From Bacillota bacterium (lineage in GTDB: Bacteria; Bacillota; Clostridia; Peptostreptococcales; Anaerovoracaceae): 64,000 nucleotides of DNA. Of the stretch, positions 16,059-25,036 are shown piece by piece (position 1 is the first letter of the stretch; the number at the start of each line of letters is the position of its first letter). The notes beneath the pieces are model-generated. The model worked only from the letters and a program-made list of their open reading frames with translations. It was not told the origin of the DNA and did not search any database. Both the position numbers and the translations under genes were made by a program. The stretch lies in contig JAHZHL010000020.1 in assembly GCA_019420305.1 (NCBI GenBank), positions 1-64,000 on the forward strand. The letters are read 5' to 3'.

Positions 16059-17267
16059 ATGTTTAAAATCGAAGGAACCCATAACACCGCAGTCTGCTAC
16101 TGCGCGGAGCTGGAAAAAGCGGCGGCAGGGCAGATCCGCGCTGTATGCGACCAGGAAGCGTTCGCGGACAGCAAAATCCGCGTCATGCCCGATGTTCATG
16201 CCGGTCTCGGCTGCACCATCGGCACTACCATGACCATAACCGACAAAGTCGTGCCGGGAATGGTAGGGGTTGACATCGGCTGCGGTATGGAAACCGCGCG
16301 TATTGCGGAAGCAGAACTGGATTTTAACCGGCTGGATCGTCTGATAAGAAATGAAATTCCATCGGGAAGGGAAATCAGAAAGACGGAGCACGAACTGGCT
16401 TCCCGCATTCCGCTTGCCGATCTGGCCTGCGCCCGTCACGTCAACTTGGAGAGAGCGCGGCGGAGCATCGGAACTCTCGGCGGAGGTAATCATTTTATTG
16501 AAGTTGACAAAGATGAAAAGGGAGCGCTGTACCTGGTCGTCCATTCCGGGAGCCGGCACATTGGAAATGAAGTGGCTCGCTACTACCAGGAAGAAGGGTT
16601 CCGGGCGCTTTGCGGAAACGCCAGATTCCAGATTGACGAGACGATAAAGGGCATGAAGGAGCAGGGGCGCAGCAAAGAAATCAATAAAAAACTCAAGCAG
16701 CTGAGAAAGCAGCGCGCTCAGATGACGCCGGTACCCAAAGATCTGGCTTATGTAGAAGGCAGACTTTTTGATGAATATATCCACGACATGAGAATCATTC
16801 AGCATTTTGCCGCTATGAACCGGAAAGCCATGATGAATATCCTCGTCAGAGGTATGGGACTTTCCGTCACAGAATCCTTTACAACGATTCACAATTATAT
16901 TGACACCGAGGCCATGATACTGCGGAAAGGCGCGATTTCCGCAAAGAAGGGAGAAAAGGTTCTAATTCCCATTAATATGCGGGACGGAAGCCTGATCTGC
17001 ATCGGGAAAGGAAACGAAGAATGGAACTTTTCCGCGCCTCACGGAGCAGGGCGGATTATGAGCAGAAAAACGGCGACAGATTCTCTTTCCCTGGAGCAGT
17101 ACAAGAAAGAAATGGAAGGGATTTTCACAACCTGCGTGAACAGACACACCCTCGATGAAGCGCCCATGGCCTACAAAAGCATGGACGAAATCGCGGGCCA
17201 GATCGAACCGACGGTGGCGATCATCAGCCGGATTCGTCCCCTATATAATTATAAGGCTTCGGAATAG
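16059..17267 (+). CDS. rtcB: RtcB family RNA-splicing/repair ligase
   Basis: GTP- and Mn-dependent ligase joining RNA 3-phosphate or 2,3-cyclic phosphate ends to 5-OH ends. The 402-residue product has the RtcB signature sites in order: MPDVHAGLGCTIG, GVDIGCGM with the metal-binding Asp/Cys (near residues 71-78), LGGGNHFIE, VHSGSRHIGNE and HNYID. It ends with the guanylylated histidine region APHGAGR near residue 327. It is shorter than E. coli RtcB (408) by only a few residues, so it is intact. ATG follows TTAGGAGGAAAAGAAA. It is the last gene of the HD-WYL-WYL cassette. RtcB genes in other bacteria are usually under dedicated stress regulators, and the WYL pair may take that place here. Confidence 0.93.
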   Translation: MFKIEGTHNTAVCYCAELEKAAAGQIRAVCDQEAFADSKIRVMPDVHAGLGCTIGTTMTITDKVVPGMVGVDIGCGMETARIAEAELDFNRLDRLIRNEIPSGREIRKTEHELASRIPLADLACARHVNLERARRSIGTLGGGNHFIEVDKDEKGALYLVVHSGSRHIGNEVARYYQEEGFRALCGNARFQIDETIKGMKEQGRSKEINKKLKQLRKQRAQMTPVPKDLAYVEGRLFDEYIHDMRIIQHFAAMNRKAMMNILVRGMGLSVTESFTTIHNYIDTEAMILRKGAISAKKGEKVLIPINMRDGSLICIGKGNEEWNFSAPHGAGRIMSRKTATDSLSLEQYKKEMEGIFTTCVNRHTLDEAPMAYKSMDEIAGQIEPTVAIISRIRPLYNYKASE

Positions 17268-17345
17268 ATGGGTGGGCAGGACGTCCCACCCGTTCGTTTC
17301 CGCCAGACCGGAGCCGACACTTCCTGGCAGAAGCGGACCGGAAGC

Positions 17346-17637
17346 AAAAAAACGAAAATCGTGTACAAAGAAACGAAAAAGAACATTCTGCACACATCGA
17401 AACCTATCGCTGCCTCAGGAATTCGTCTGGCACGTGATCGAAATTTGTCGATTATAGTCGAATTGTCGCTGTTTATGCATTTTTATCTATAATTATTCCC
17501 TTTTCCATAAAACCGCTTCTGCAAATCCAATTCGGAATGTGTACAGCGAATATATCTATTTGCGATCTGTACACATTTTCGCTGTTTCAAAGGAGTCCGC
17601 CATTCTTTCGTTGTGTATATCCATCCACTCCGTAGGG
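17346..17637. repeat. Downstream copy of the ~290-bp noncoding direct repeat
   Basis: Second copy, in the 479-base gap between rtcB and the hydrolase. Its blocks match the first copy at 17404-17423, 17438-17450, 17468-17497 (30 identical bases) and 17577-17594. The TGTACA boxes fall at 17361-17367, 17389-17395 (here TGCACAC, one change), 17539-17545 and 17568-17574, with the same 21- and 22-base spacers. The outermost boxes have related flanks, CGAAAATCGTGTACA at the left and TGTACACATTTTCG at the right, which look like imperfect terminal inverted repeats. Similarity continues past them on the right, however. In the box with the substitution, pairing survives as G-U only if the minus strand is transcribed, a weak hint at RNA polarity. 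Bases 17268-17345 show nothing recognisable. Confidence 0.85.
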
Positions 17638-17650
17638 AATTGTGAAACAT

Positions 17651-17679
17651 TTGAAACCCGAAGGCTCCCATGATAAAAT
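17651..17679 (+). promoter_or_regulatory. Sigma-A promoter of the alpha/beta hydrolase gene
   Basis: TTGAAA (17651-17656), 17-base spacer, TAAAAT (17674-17679), 67 bases before the start codon. The first repeat copy is followed by a similar GATAAAATAA (13325-13334) before the HD gene, although without a good -35 there. Confidence 0.65.
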
Positions 17680-17746
17680 AAGGATAGTTCCGTGTAAAAC
17701 CGCGCGAAAAAACCATCAAAAACAAAAGGCAAAGGAGGGCAGACTT

Positions 17747-18682
17747 ATGCTGCATGAAGTAACATTCCAATCGTTTAACAAAAGAGACACCGTCTATGGA
17801 TGGATCTACGTTCCCGCCGCGAAGCCGAAAGGCGTTGTCCAGCTGGTCCACGGGTTCGGGGAACATTCCAGGCGATACTTCCACATGATTGTTAGATATC
17901 TGGAAGCGGGATACATCGTCGCGGCTGACGATCATGTAGGCCACGGCAAAACCGCTCTGGAAAACAACACCTGGGGCGACTGGGGCGAAGCCGGTCCCCA
18001 TACCATGACAGAAGATGAACACAGGCTGAAAGAACTGGTCTGTGAAAAATATCCGAAGCTTCCGTATTTCATGTTCGGCCACAGCATGGGCTCTATGATT
18101 GCCAGAGACTTTATCGCCAAATACGGCAATGAGCTGTCGGGAGTCATTATCTGCGGCACGCCGGGAATTTTCCCTATCGGAGATGACGTCGTCGCGGAGC
18201 TGGATCGTCTAATCGCCGACGGAAAAGGGGCGGAATCCGATCCCATGCTTACCGCGAAGCTGATGGGCTGGATGTGCGAACGGTGCGGAGAAATTAAACT
18301 GGGGAACGAATGGATCTGCGACGACCCGTACGTGCAAAAAGATCACGCCGAAGACCCATTTGACGCTTTTACAAAACCTACCGCAAACCGCGCTCTCCGG
18401 GATTTCATTGATATGTTCCGGCAGATAAATGGAAAAGAATGGGCGGAAAAGGTGCCGGCAACCCTGCCTGTCTACAACATCGCGGGAGATCAGGACCCTG
18501 TGGGAATGTATGGGCAAGGCGTTTACCAGGTATCCAACTGGCTGGCGGAAACCGGACACGATGTGAGGACAAAACTTTATCCGGGATACCGCCACGAAAT
18601 TCATAATTACGCGGATCTGAAAGAGGAAGTCTGCGCAGGCATTATCGAATTCCTGGACGGGACAATCCGCAAATACCTTTAA
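17747..18682 (+). CDS. Alpha/beta hydrolase (monoglyceride lipase / serine aminopeptidase S33 type)
   Basis: Cytoplasmic serine hydrolase of about 311 residues, probably acting on monoacylglycerols or related esters. The oxyanion strand LVHGFGEHSRRY is near residues 32-43, the nucleophile elbow FGHSMGSM near 109-116 (Ser in GHSMG). The acid is expected in NIAGDQDPVG and the catalytic histidine in GYRHEIHN near the end. The ATG at 17747 is chosen because AAAGGAGGGC precedes it at seven bases; the reading frame is open further upstream without a ribosome site. It has its own promoter and is the first gene after the second 290-bp repeat. It is followed 44 bases later by a PC4-like gene. Confidence 0.88.
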   Translation: MLHEVTFQSFNKRDTVYGWIYVPAAKPKGVVQLVHGFGEHSRRYFHMIVRYLEAGYIVAADDHVGHGKTALENNTWGDWGEAGPHTMTEDEHRLKELVCEKYPKLPYFMFGHSMGSMIARDFIAKYGNELSGVIICGTPGIFPIGDDVVAELDRLIADGKGAESDPMLTAKLMGWMCERCGEIKLGNEWICDDPYVQKDHAEDPFDAFTKPTANRALRDFIDMFRQINGKEWAEKVPATLPVYNIAGDQDPVGMYGQGVYQVSNWLAETGHDVRTKLYPGYRHEIHNYADLKEEVCAGIIEFLDGTIRKYL

Positions 18683-18726
18683 AGGCATGACACAATAACA
18701 GAAACATAAAAAGGAGAACTTGCATC

Positions 18727-18948
18727 ATGGCAGACATAAAATACGAAATTACAGAAGAACTTGGCATTCTTTCCGAAAAATCCAGCGGCTGGACCAAGGA
18801 ACTGAACCGGATTTCCTGGAACGGCGGCGCGGCGAAATTCGACATCCGCGACTGGGCGCCGGAACACGAAAAAATGGGAAAAGGCGTCACCCTTACAGAA
18901 GAGGAAGCAAAACAGCTTTACAAGCGGCTAGGCGAATATTTCGGATAG
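18727..18948 (+). CDS. YdbC/PC4-like single-stranded DNA-binding protein
   Basis: Small protein of 73 residues. Its order of features, a short acidic N-terminus, GWTKELNRISWNGG, KFDIRDWAPEHEKMGKGVTL and a final helix TEEEAKQLYKRLGEYF, is that of the bacterial PC4/p15 coactivator-like family (YdbC). Members of that family are dimers that bind single-stranded DNA. The Lys/Arg and Trp positions suit DNA contact. The ATG follows AAAGGAGAACTTGCATC. It sits ten bases before sbcD, so it may be co-expressed with the SbcCD nuclease and act with it on hairpins or single-stranded ends; that link is inferred from position only. Confidence 0.85.
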   Translation: MADIKYEITEELGILSEKSSGWTKELNRISWNGGAAKFDIRDWAPEHEKMGKGVTLTEEEAKQLYKRLGEYFG

Positions 18949-18958
18949 GAGGAAATCT

Positions 18959-20095
18959 ATGAAGCTGATCCATCTTTCGGATCTGCACATCGGGAAACGA
19001 GTGAACGAATTTTCCATGATCGAAGATCAGAAATACATTTTAAATCAGATTCTGGAGATCATCCGTGAGGAAGAACCGGACGCAGTGCTGATTGCCGGAG
19101 ATATTTACGACAAATCCGTCCCTTCCGCCGAAGCAGTGGAAGTGTTTGACGACTTTCTTGTCAGCCTGGCAGAAGCGAAGCTCCCGGTTTTTCTGATCAG
19201 CGGCAACCACGACTCGGCGGAGCGCCTGTCCTTTGGCGGAAGAATTCTGGAAAAAAGCCGGATTCACGTTTCGCCGGTCTATCATGGGGAAACCGCGCCG
19301 GTTACTTTGCGGGATTCCTGGGGATCGGTCCGCGTTTTTCTGCTGCCCTTTGTAAAGCCGTCCCAGGTACGGGCGTTTTTTCCGGATCGGGAAATTGAGA
19401 CCTATACCGACGCTGTGGCGGCTGCCGTTGAATCTATGGGCGTGGACGAAAAGGAACGGAACGTACTGATTACCCATCAGTTTGTCACCGGATCGGTCCG
19501 CTGTGAATCCGAGGAACTTTCTGTCGGCGGAACGGACAATGTGGACGCGGGGGTTTTTGAGGCCTTTGATTATGTGGCGCTGGGACACCTTCACGGTCCC
19601 CAGTCCGCGGGAAAAGAGACTGTCCGCTATTGCGGAAGCCCGCTGAAATATTCCTTCTCCGAAGTCAGGCATCAGAAGTCTGTAACAGTCGTTTGTCTGC
19701 GGGAAAAGGGGCAGGTAGCGGTGAAAACCAGACCCCTGATTCCGCGAAGAGATCTGGAGGAAATCCGCGGAAGCTATATGGAAGTGACAGACCGTTCCTT
19801 TTACGAAACTCTTGATACAGATCGGTATTTCCATATCATTCTGACCGACGAAGAGGATATCCCTGACGCGGTTGGAAAGCTTCGGTCCATTTATCCCAAT
19901 CTCATGCGCCTTTCCTACGACAACCGGCGCACCAGGGGAGACAGAGCCCCAGGCGAGCTGCGGCCTGCCGGACAGAAGAAATCACCGCTGGATCTGTTTT
20001 CCGATTTGTACCGGATGCAGAACAACCGGGAACTCAGTTCACAGCAGGCGGAATTTATGAAAACACTGATTGAAGAAATCTGGGAGGAAGGGTAA
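18959..20095 (+). CDS. sbcD: Exonuclease SbcCD subunit D
   Basis: Mn-dependent nuclease subunit of the SbcCD (Mre11-Rad50-like) complex, 378 residues, normal for the family. Phosphoesterase motifs are all visible: HLSDLHIGK near residues 5-13, IAGDIYD near 43-49, SGNHDSAERL near 82-91, ITHQF and LGHLHGP near 203-209. ATG at 18959 follows ATAGGAGGAAATCT. The gene for the ATPase subunit starts two bases after its stop. The complex opens hairpins and cleans DNA double-strand ends, so it matters for palindromes, stalled forks and incoming DNA. Confidence 0.95.
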   Translation: MKLIHLSDLHIGKRVNEFSMIEDQKYILNQILEIIREEEPDAVLIAGDIYDKSVPSAEAVEVFDDFLVSLAEAKLPVFLISGNHDSAERLSFGGRILEKSRIHVSPVYHGETAPVTLRDSWGSVRVFLLPFVKPSQVRAFFPDREIETYTDAVAAAVESMGVDEKERNVLITHQFVTGSVRCESEELSVGGTDNVDAGVFEAFDYVALGHLHGPQSAGKETVRYCGSPLKYSFSEVRHQKSVTVVCLREKGQVAVKTRPLIPRRDLEEIRGSYMEVTDRSFYETLDTDRYFHIILTDEEDIPDAVGKLRSIYPNLMRLSYDNRRTRGDRAPGELRPAGQKKSPLDLFSDLYRMQNNRELSSQQAEFMKTLIEEIWEEG

Positions 20096-20097
20096 AA

Positions 20098-22857
20098 ATG
20101 AGACCGATTAAACTGACAATTTCCGCCTTCGGTCCTTATGCCGAAGAAACGGTTCTGGACATGGAAAAGCTGGGAAAAAGCGGACTATACCTGATTACCG
20201 GCGATACGGGAGCGGGAAAGACCACAATCTTCGACGCCATCACCTACGCCCTTTACGGACAGGCCAGCGGAACGACCAGAGACGCCGGTATGTTCCGCAG
20301 CAAGTACGCCAGGCCGGAAACGCCGACTTTTGTGGAGCTCACCTTCCTTTACGGAGGCCGCGTCTATACGGTCCGGAGAAATCCCGATTATGAACGCCCC
20401 GCCAAAAGGGGCGGCGGACTTGTCCACCAGAAAGCGGAGGCCCAGCTTACCTGGCCGGATGGAAAAGTTCTGACCAAAACCAGAGAAGTAACCGCGGCAG
20501 TCGAAGAAATTCTGGGAATCGACCGTTCCCAGTTCCGCCAGATCGCCATGATCGCCCAGGGGGATTTTCTGCGGCTGCTTCTTGCCTCCACAGAAGAACG
20601 GAAAGAAATTTTCCGCCGGATTTTCCGTACACAGAAATTTGAACGCCTGCAGAACCGGTTGAAAGAGGAGTACAGCCTGCTGGAACACAGCCGGCAGGAG
20701 AAAGAGCGCGGTATCCGGCAGTCCATCCGTGAAATCCGGATACCGAAGGAACGGGAAGAAGGTCTGCCGGAGGATTCCGCGGAGCTTTCCGGGCCGGAAG
20801 CAATGGAACTTTTAGATTCTCTGATCGCGGAAGATCAGAAACGCTGTGAGGAAACCGAAATACAAGCCGCCGCAGCAGGAGAGGCGGAAGCGGAAGCAAA
20901 CCGCCTTCTGGGAAAAGCGGAGTCAGAGGAAAAAGCCCGCGGGCAGCTTGAAAAACAAAGGGAGGCTTTGTCACGAGAAAAAGCTTCCCTTCAAAAAAAG
21001 AAAGAAGATCTGGAACGTGAAAAGGAGCGAATCCCCGAGTGGGAGGCGCTGGGCGTGCGAATCGCGGACATAAGAAGCCAGATGTCCCGTTACGGCGAAC
21101 TGGAAGAACAGAAGGGAAAAAAACAGAGAAATGAGCAGGCAATCGCGGAAACTGAAGAAAAGCGAAGCCGTTTCGAAACATCCATCCATAGTCTGCAGGA
21201 AGCCCTTGAAAAGGGACGGGAAGAGCAAAGAGCCATCGGCAATCCCCAGGCGGAAGGCCAGCAGGCGGAAAACGAGCTTCATAGGAGCCGGGAGCGCCTG
21301 AAACGTCTGAAAGCCGCTCTCGAAAAACAGGAGGAGTGGAATACCCTGAAGGCGAAACTTGAGAAAGCCCAAAGTGAATACGAACGGGCCGCGGAAAAAG
21401 AAGACCGCCTCCATAACCATTACTACAGGAAAAACAGGAGCTTCTTGGACGGGCAGGCGGGGATTCTGGCAAAGGAACTTACAGCCGGAGAACCTTGTCC
21501 GGTCTGCGGTTCCAGGGAGCATCCGCATCCGGCGCGGCTGACGGAAGAAATCCCCGAAAAATCCCAGGTGGAAGCCGCGAGAAAAGAATGGGAAAAGGCC
21601 CGTCAGCAGGCGGAAAAGGCGAGCGGCAAAGCTATGGAGCTGCGAGGAAAAACACAGGCCCGAGAGACGGAGCTTGCGGAACTTGGAAAGGAGCTTCTCG
21701 GAGCCTGCGGGACGGACGAACTTCCTCAAAGGCTTGGGCAGCGGATTCAGGACGAGGAGCAAACCCTTCAAAGCTGGAGAAAAAAAGCGGAGGAAATCGC
21801 AGAGCGAACCGCCCGCAAACAAACGCTGGAAGAAGAACTGCCGCGGCAGGAAGCGCTTCTGACAAAGGAGAGGGAAGAACTTGCGGAGCTGGAAAAAGCA
21901 GCCGCGGCGTTAAAGGAAAGTGTCCGGCACCAGGAAGAAACCATACAGAGACTTTCCGAATCTCTTGAGTTTTCCGGCGTCCGTCAGGCAGAGAAAGCCC
22001 TTCAGGAGCTGGAATCACAGAAAAATCTCATGAGCCGCAGACGGGAAGCGGCAGAAAACGCTTATCACGAAAGCCAGGAGCGGGCACGGGCGCTAGAGGG
22101 AAAGGTGGAAGCTCTGGAGAAACAGCTGGAACACGAAGAAACAGCGGGCACTAATCAAATCCGGGAGCGGAAGATCCGCCTGCAGCAGGAAAAAGAGCGG
22201 TTTTCCCGGGAAATAAGGGAGATCCGCCTGCGTCTTGACCGCAATCAGGAGACCCTTACCCGTTTGCGGGAAGAAACGGAAAGCCTTCAAAAAACCGAGG
22301 AGACCTGGAAATGGGTCAAATCCCTTTCCGACACCGCAGGCGGAACCATTTCGGGAAAAGAAAAGATCATGCTGGAGACTTATGTGCAGACGGCGTTTTT
22401 TGATCGAATCTTAGAACGCGCCAACACCCGCCTGATGGTCATGTCCGGCGGGCAGTATGAGCTGAAACGCCGCGCTGCCGCGGAAAATTACCGCAGCCAG
22501 AGCGGACTGGAGATGGATGTAATCGATCATTACAACGGGAGCCTGCGCAGCGTCAAAACCCTATCCGGAGGCGAAGCCTTCAAAGCTTCCCTGTCCCTGG
22601 CCCTGGGCCTTTCCGATGAAATCCAGTCCAGCGCCGGAGGCGTAAAGCTGGACGCCATGTTCGTGGATGAAGGCTTTGGTTCTCTGGACGAAGAATCCCT
22701 GCAGCAGGCAGTCCGGGCCCTGAGCGAACTGTCCCGTGGAAACCGTCTGGTAGGCATCATATCCCATGTGGCGGAACTGAAGGAAAAAATCGACCGCCAG
22801 ATTATTGTGCGAAAGGATCGGGAAAAGGGCAGCCGGGTAGTCTTGCGGACAGACTGA
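20098..22857 (+). CDS. sbcC: Exonuclease SbcCD subunit C (SMC-like ATPase)
   Basis: ATPase and tether of the SbcCD complex, 919 residues. The Walker A GDTGAGKTT is near residues 35-43, and the AIAQGDF-like MIAQGDFLRLLL follows near 148. A coiled coil of several hundred residues is broken at the zinc hook CPVCGSREHPHP near 465-476. The distal ABC half shows LSGGEAFKASLSLALGLS and the Walker B-like MFVDEGFGSLDEESL near the end. All parts are intact. It begins two bases after sbcD, with GGGAGGAAGGG ahead of the ATG, so the subunits are made together. A 136-base gap follows before cysK. Confidence 0.95.
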   Translation: MRPIKLTISAFGPYAEETVLDMEKLGKSGLYLITGDTGAGKTTIFDAITYALYGQASGTTRDAGMFRSKYARPETPTFVELTFLYGGRVYTVRRNPDYERPAKRGGGLVHQKAEAQLTWPDGKVLTKTREVTAAVEEILGIDRSQFRQIAMIAQGDFLRLLLASTEERKEIFRRIFRTQKFERLQNRLKEEYSLLEHSRQEKERGIRQSIREIRIPKEREEGLPEDSAELSGPEAMELLDSLIAEDQKRCEETEIQAAAAGEAEAEANRLLGKAESEEKARGQLEKQREALSREKASLQKKKEDLEREKERIPEWEALGVRIADIRSQMSRYGELEEQKGKKQRNEQAIAETEEKRSRFETSIHSLQEALEKGREEQRAIGNPQAEGQQAENELHRSRERLKRLKAALEKQEEWNTLKAKLEKAQSEYERAAEKEDRLHNHYYRKNRSFLDGQAGILAKELTAGEPCPVCGSREHPHPARLTEEIPEKSQVEAARKEWEKARQQAEKASGKAMELRGKTQARETELAELGKELLGACGTDELPQRLGQRIQDEEQTLQSWRKKAEEIAERTARKQTLEEELPRQEALLTKEREELAELEKAAAALKESVRHQEETIQRLSESLEFSGVRQAEKALQELESQKNLMSRRREAAENAYHESQERARALEGKVEALEKQLEHEETAGTNQIRERKIRLQQEKERFSREIREIRLRLDRNQETLTRLREETESLQKTEETWKWVKSLSDTAGGTISGKEKIMLETYVQTAFFDRILERANTRLMVMSGGQYELKRRAAAENYRSQSGLEMDVIDHYNGSLRSVKTLSGGEAFKASLSLALGLSDEIQSSAGGVKLDAMFVDEGFGSLDEESLQQAVRALSELSRGNRLVGIISHVAELKEKIDRQIIVRKDREKGSRVVLRTD

Positions 22858-22993
22858 AATCGCTGTCGTCGGCTCAGGGGAGAGCTCAGGACACTTGCGT
22901 TCTCCTGAAAATTTAAAATGACCTCTACCAAAAACGGCAGAAAAGTGATATGATAAAAGGTATGAAATTATATAAAAGAAAGAAGACGATAAT

Positions 22994-23923
22994 ATGATAT
23001 ACAATAACGTATTAGAAGCCATCGGCCATACGCCGATGATCCGTCTGAACCGCATGAACGATCCGGACAGCGCAGAGGTTCTCGTGAAATTCGAAGGACT
23101 GAACGTCGGAGGATCTATAAAGACAAGAACTGCCTACAATATGCTGCGTGAGGCGGAAAAGCAGGGGCTGGTTAACAAAGACTCCGTCATTGTGGAACCG
23201 ACCAGCGGCAACCAGGGTATCGGTCTTGCGCTGATCGGCGCGGTAAAGGGATACCGGACGATCATTATCATGCCGGACTCGGTCAGTGAAGAACGCAGGA
23301 AACTGGTGCGTCATTACGGAGCGGAAGTGATCCTGATTCACGATGAGGGAAATATCGGCGACTGTATTGACGAATGTCTGAAAACCGCCCTGCGGATGGC
23401 GGAAGAAGATCCCAAGGTTTTCGTACCCCAGCAGTTTGAAAACGAAAATAACCCCATGGCGCACCGTCATCATACGGCGCTGGAAATCATGGAGCAGGTG
23501 GAAGGGGATATCCACGGATTCTGTTCCGGAATCGGAACCGGCGGAACCATTACCGGAATCGGAGAAGTTTTAAAAGCCCAGAATCCGGATCTGGAAATCT
23601 GGGCGGTGGAACCGGAAAACGCCGCTATTCTGGCGGGAGGGGACATCGGAACCCACCTGCAGATGGGAATCGGAGACGGCGTGATTCCTAAAATCTTAAA
23701 TAAGGAAATCTATGACCATATTTATATTGTTTCCGATGAAGAAGCCATTGATACCGCCAAAAAGCTTGCCAGCATGGAAGGACTCATGTGTGGAATTTCC
23801 AGCGGCACCAACGTGGCGGCGGCGCTGCAGCTGGCGAAAAAACTGGGAAAAGGAAAAACAGTGGTAACCGTTCTTCCGGATACGGCGGAACGCTATTTTT
23901 CCACGCCGCTGTTTGACGAATAG
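22994..23923 (+). CDS. cysK: Cysteine synthase family protein
   Basis: PLP-dependent O-acetylserine sulfhydrylase, making cysteine from O-acetylserine and sulfide; 309 residues. The PLP lysine sits in GGSIKTRTAY near residue 41. The substrate loop TSGNQGIG is near 69-76, the phosphate-binding loop GIGTGGTITG near 178-187, and the end SSGTNVAAALQLAK provides the pyrimidine-ring serine region. KTR replaces the more common KDR after the lysine, and TSGNQG the more common TSGNTG; such variants occur in clostridial CysK. A related beta-replacing enzyme cannot be excluded. No cysE or sulfur-transport gene adjoins. A possible -10 (TATGAT) lies about 45 bases upstream. Confidence 0.88.
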   Translation: MIYNNVLEAIGHTPMIRLNRMNDPDSAEVLVKFEGLNVGGSIKTRTAYNMLREAEKQGLVNKDSVIVEPTSGNQGIGLALIGAVKGYRTIIIMPDSVSEERRKLVRHYGAEVILIHDEGNIGDCIDECLKTALRMAEEDPKVFVPQQFENENNPMAHRHHTALEIMEQVEGDIHGFCSGIGTGGTITGIGEVLKAQNPDLEIWAVEPENAAILAGGDIGTHLQMGIGDGVIPKILNKEIYDHIYIVSDEEAIDTAKKLASMEGLMCGISSGTNVAAALQLAKKLGKGKTVVTVLPDTAERYFSTPLFDE

Positions 23924-23924
23924 A

Positions 23925-24989
23925 ATGAACGAAAAGGAACCAAACATCGATTTTTTATATAAAACGCTTCCGGAAATCCTGATCCCCTGGTACTTCAAAC
24001 ATGCCAGAGATCTTCCCTGGAGAAAAGACAGAGAGCCTTATCATGTATGGCTCTCTGAAATTATGTTGCAGCAGACCAGAGTGGAAGCGGTAAAAGGGTA
24101 CTACACACGGTTTCTGAAAGAATTTCCGACCATCGCAGATCTCGCCGAAGCGGATGAAGATCGGCTTCTTAAACTGTGGGAGGGGCTGGGGTACTACAAC
24201 CGGGCGCGCAACTTGCAGAAAGCGGCAAAAAAGATTATATCGGAAAACAACGGCGTATTTCCCTCCGAATACAGTGAAATACTAACGTTGCCGGGAATCG
24301 GCGAGTACACGGCGGGAGCCATTGCCTCCAATTGTTTTGACGAACCGGTGGCAGCTGTAGACGGAAACGTGCTGCGGGTGATTTCCCGAATCACCGAAAG
24401 CTATGAGGATATTCAGAAGCCCGCTGTAAAAAAACAGGTAAAAGCCCGTCTGGAAGCGGTATATCCCAGGACCGGATGCGGAGACTTTACCCAAAGCCTG
24501 ATGGAGCTGGGCGCCATTGTCTGCGTTCCTGGCGGTGCTCCCAAATGCGGCGTCTGTCCGATGGAAGATTTATGCGTCGCGCACCGGCATGGAACGGAGC
24601 AGAAGCTTCCGGTAAAAAATACAAAAAAAGAACGAAAGCAGGAAGAACGTACGGTTTTTATCCTCCGATGCGGAGAAAAACTCGCAGTGAAAAAAAGAAA
24701 AAAAAGCGGACTCCTTGCCGGTTTGTGGGAACTCCCCAATATAGAGGGGAAAAAGAACGCGAAAGAAGCGATGGAAATTCTTTCCGAGTGGGGAAGCGCT
24801 CCTCTTTCCATGAAAAAAGAGCGATCTCGCACACATATTTTCAGTCATATACAGTGGAATATGATCGGATTTTATGTGGAGTGCGGCAGAGAAGCAGAGG
24901 AACTGCTCTGGGTTCGCAAACGGGAACTCGGCAGTCGGATCGCTCTTCCGACTGCGTTTCGACAGTTCCTTGAAAATGAATTTGATTAA
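23925..24989 (+). CDS. mutY: A/G-specific adenine glycosylase
   Basis: Base-excision glycosylase removing adenine opposite 8-oxoguanine; 354 residues from the ATG at 23925, one base after the cysK stop. Visible are the WY/DLPWR start, LSEIMLQQTRVE with the catalytic Glu near residue 44, the helix-hairpin-helix LPGIGEYTAGAI near 119-130 and VDGNVLRVISR with the catalytic Asp. The iron-sulfur ligands are in CVPGGAPKCGVCPMEDLC, and a Nudix-like C-terminal domain recognises 8-oxoG. The first two cluster cysteines are seven residues apart rather than the usual six. No good ribosome site precedes the start, so translation is probably coupled to cysK. An in-frame TTG at 23913 is less likely. Confidence 0.93.
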   Translation: MNEKEPNIDFLYKTLPEILIPWYFKHARDLPWRKDREPYHVWLSEIMLQQTRVEAVKGYYTRFLKEFPTIADLAEADEDRLLKLWEGLGYYNRARNLQKAAKKIISENNGVFPSEYSEILTLPGIGEYTAGAIASNCFDEPVAAVDGNVLRVISRITESYEDIQKPAVKKQVKARLEAVYPRTGCGDFTQSLMELGAIVCVPGGAPKCGVCPMEDLCVAHRHGTEQKLPVKNTKKERKQEERTVFILRCGEKLAVKKRKKSGLLAGLWELPNIEGKKNAKEAMEILSEWGSAPLSMKKERSRTHIFSHIQWNMIGFYVECGREAEELLWVRKRELGSRIALPTAFRQFLENEFD

Positions 24990-25036
24990 AAAAAGTTTAA
25001 GCTTTTATGAAGATCGTATAAATAAAAATAGGTCTA

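Noticed and set aside
22860..22993. Riboswitch or T-box before cysK
   Set aside because: Only a loose, bulged hairpin (CAGGGGAGA/TCTCCTG) is visible, without a T run or T-box motif; the rest looks like a plain promoter region.
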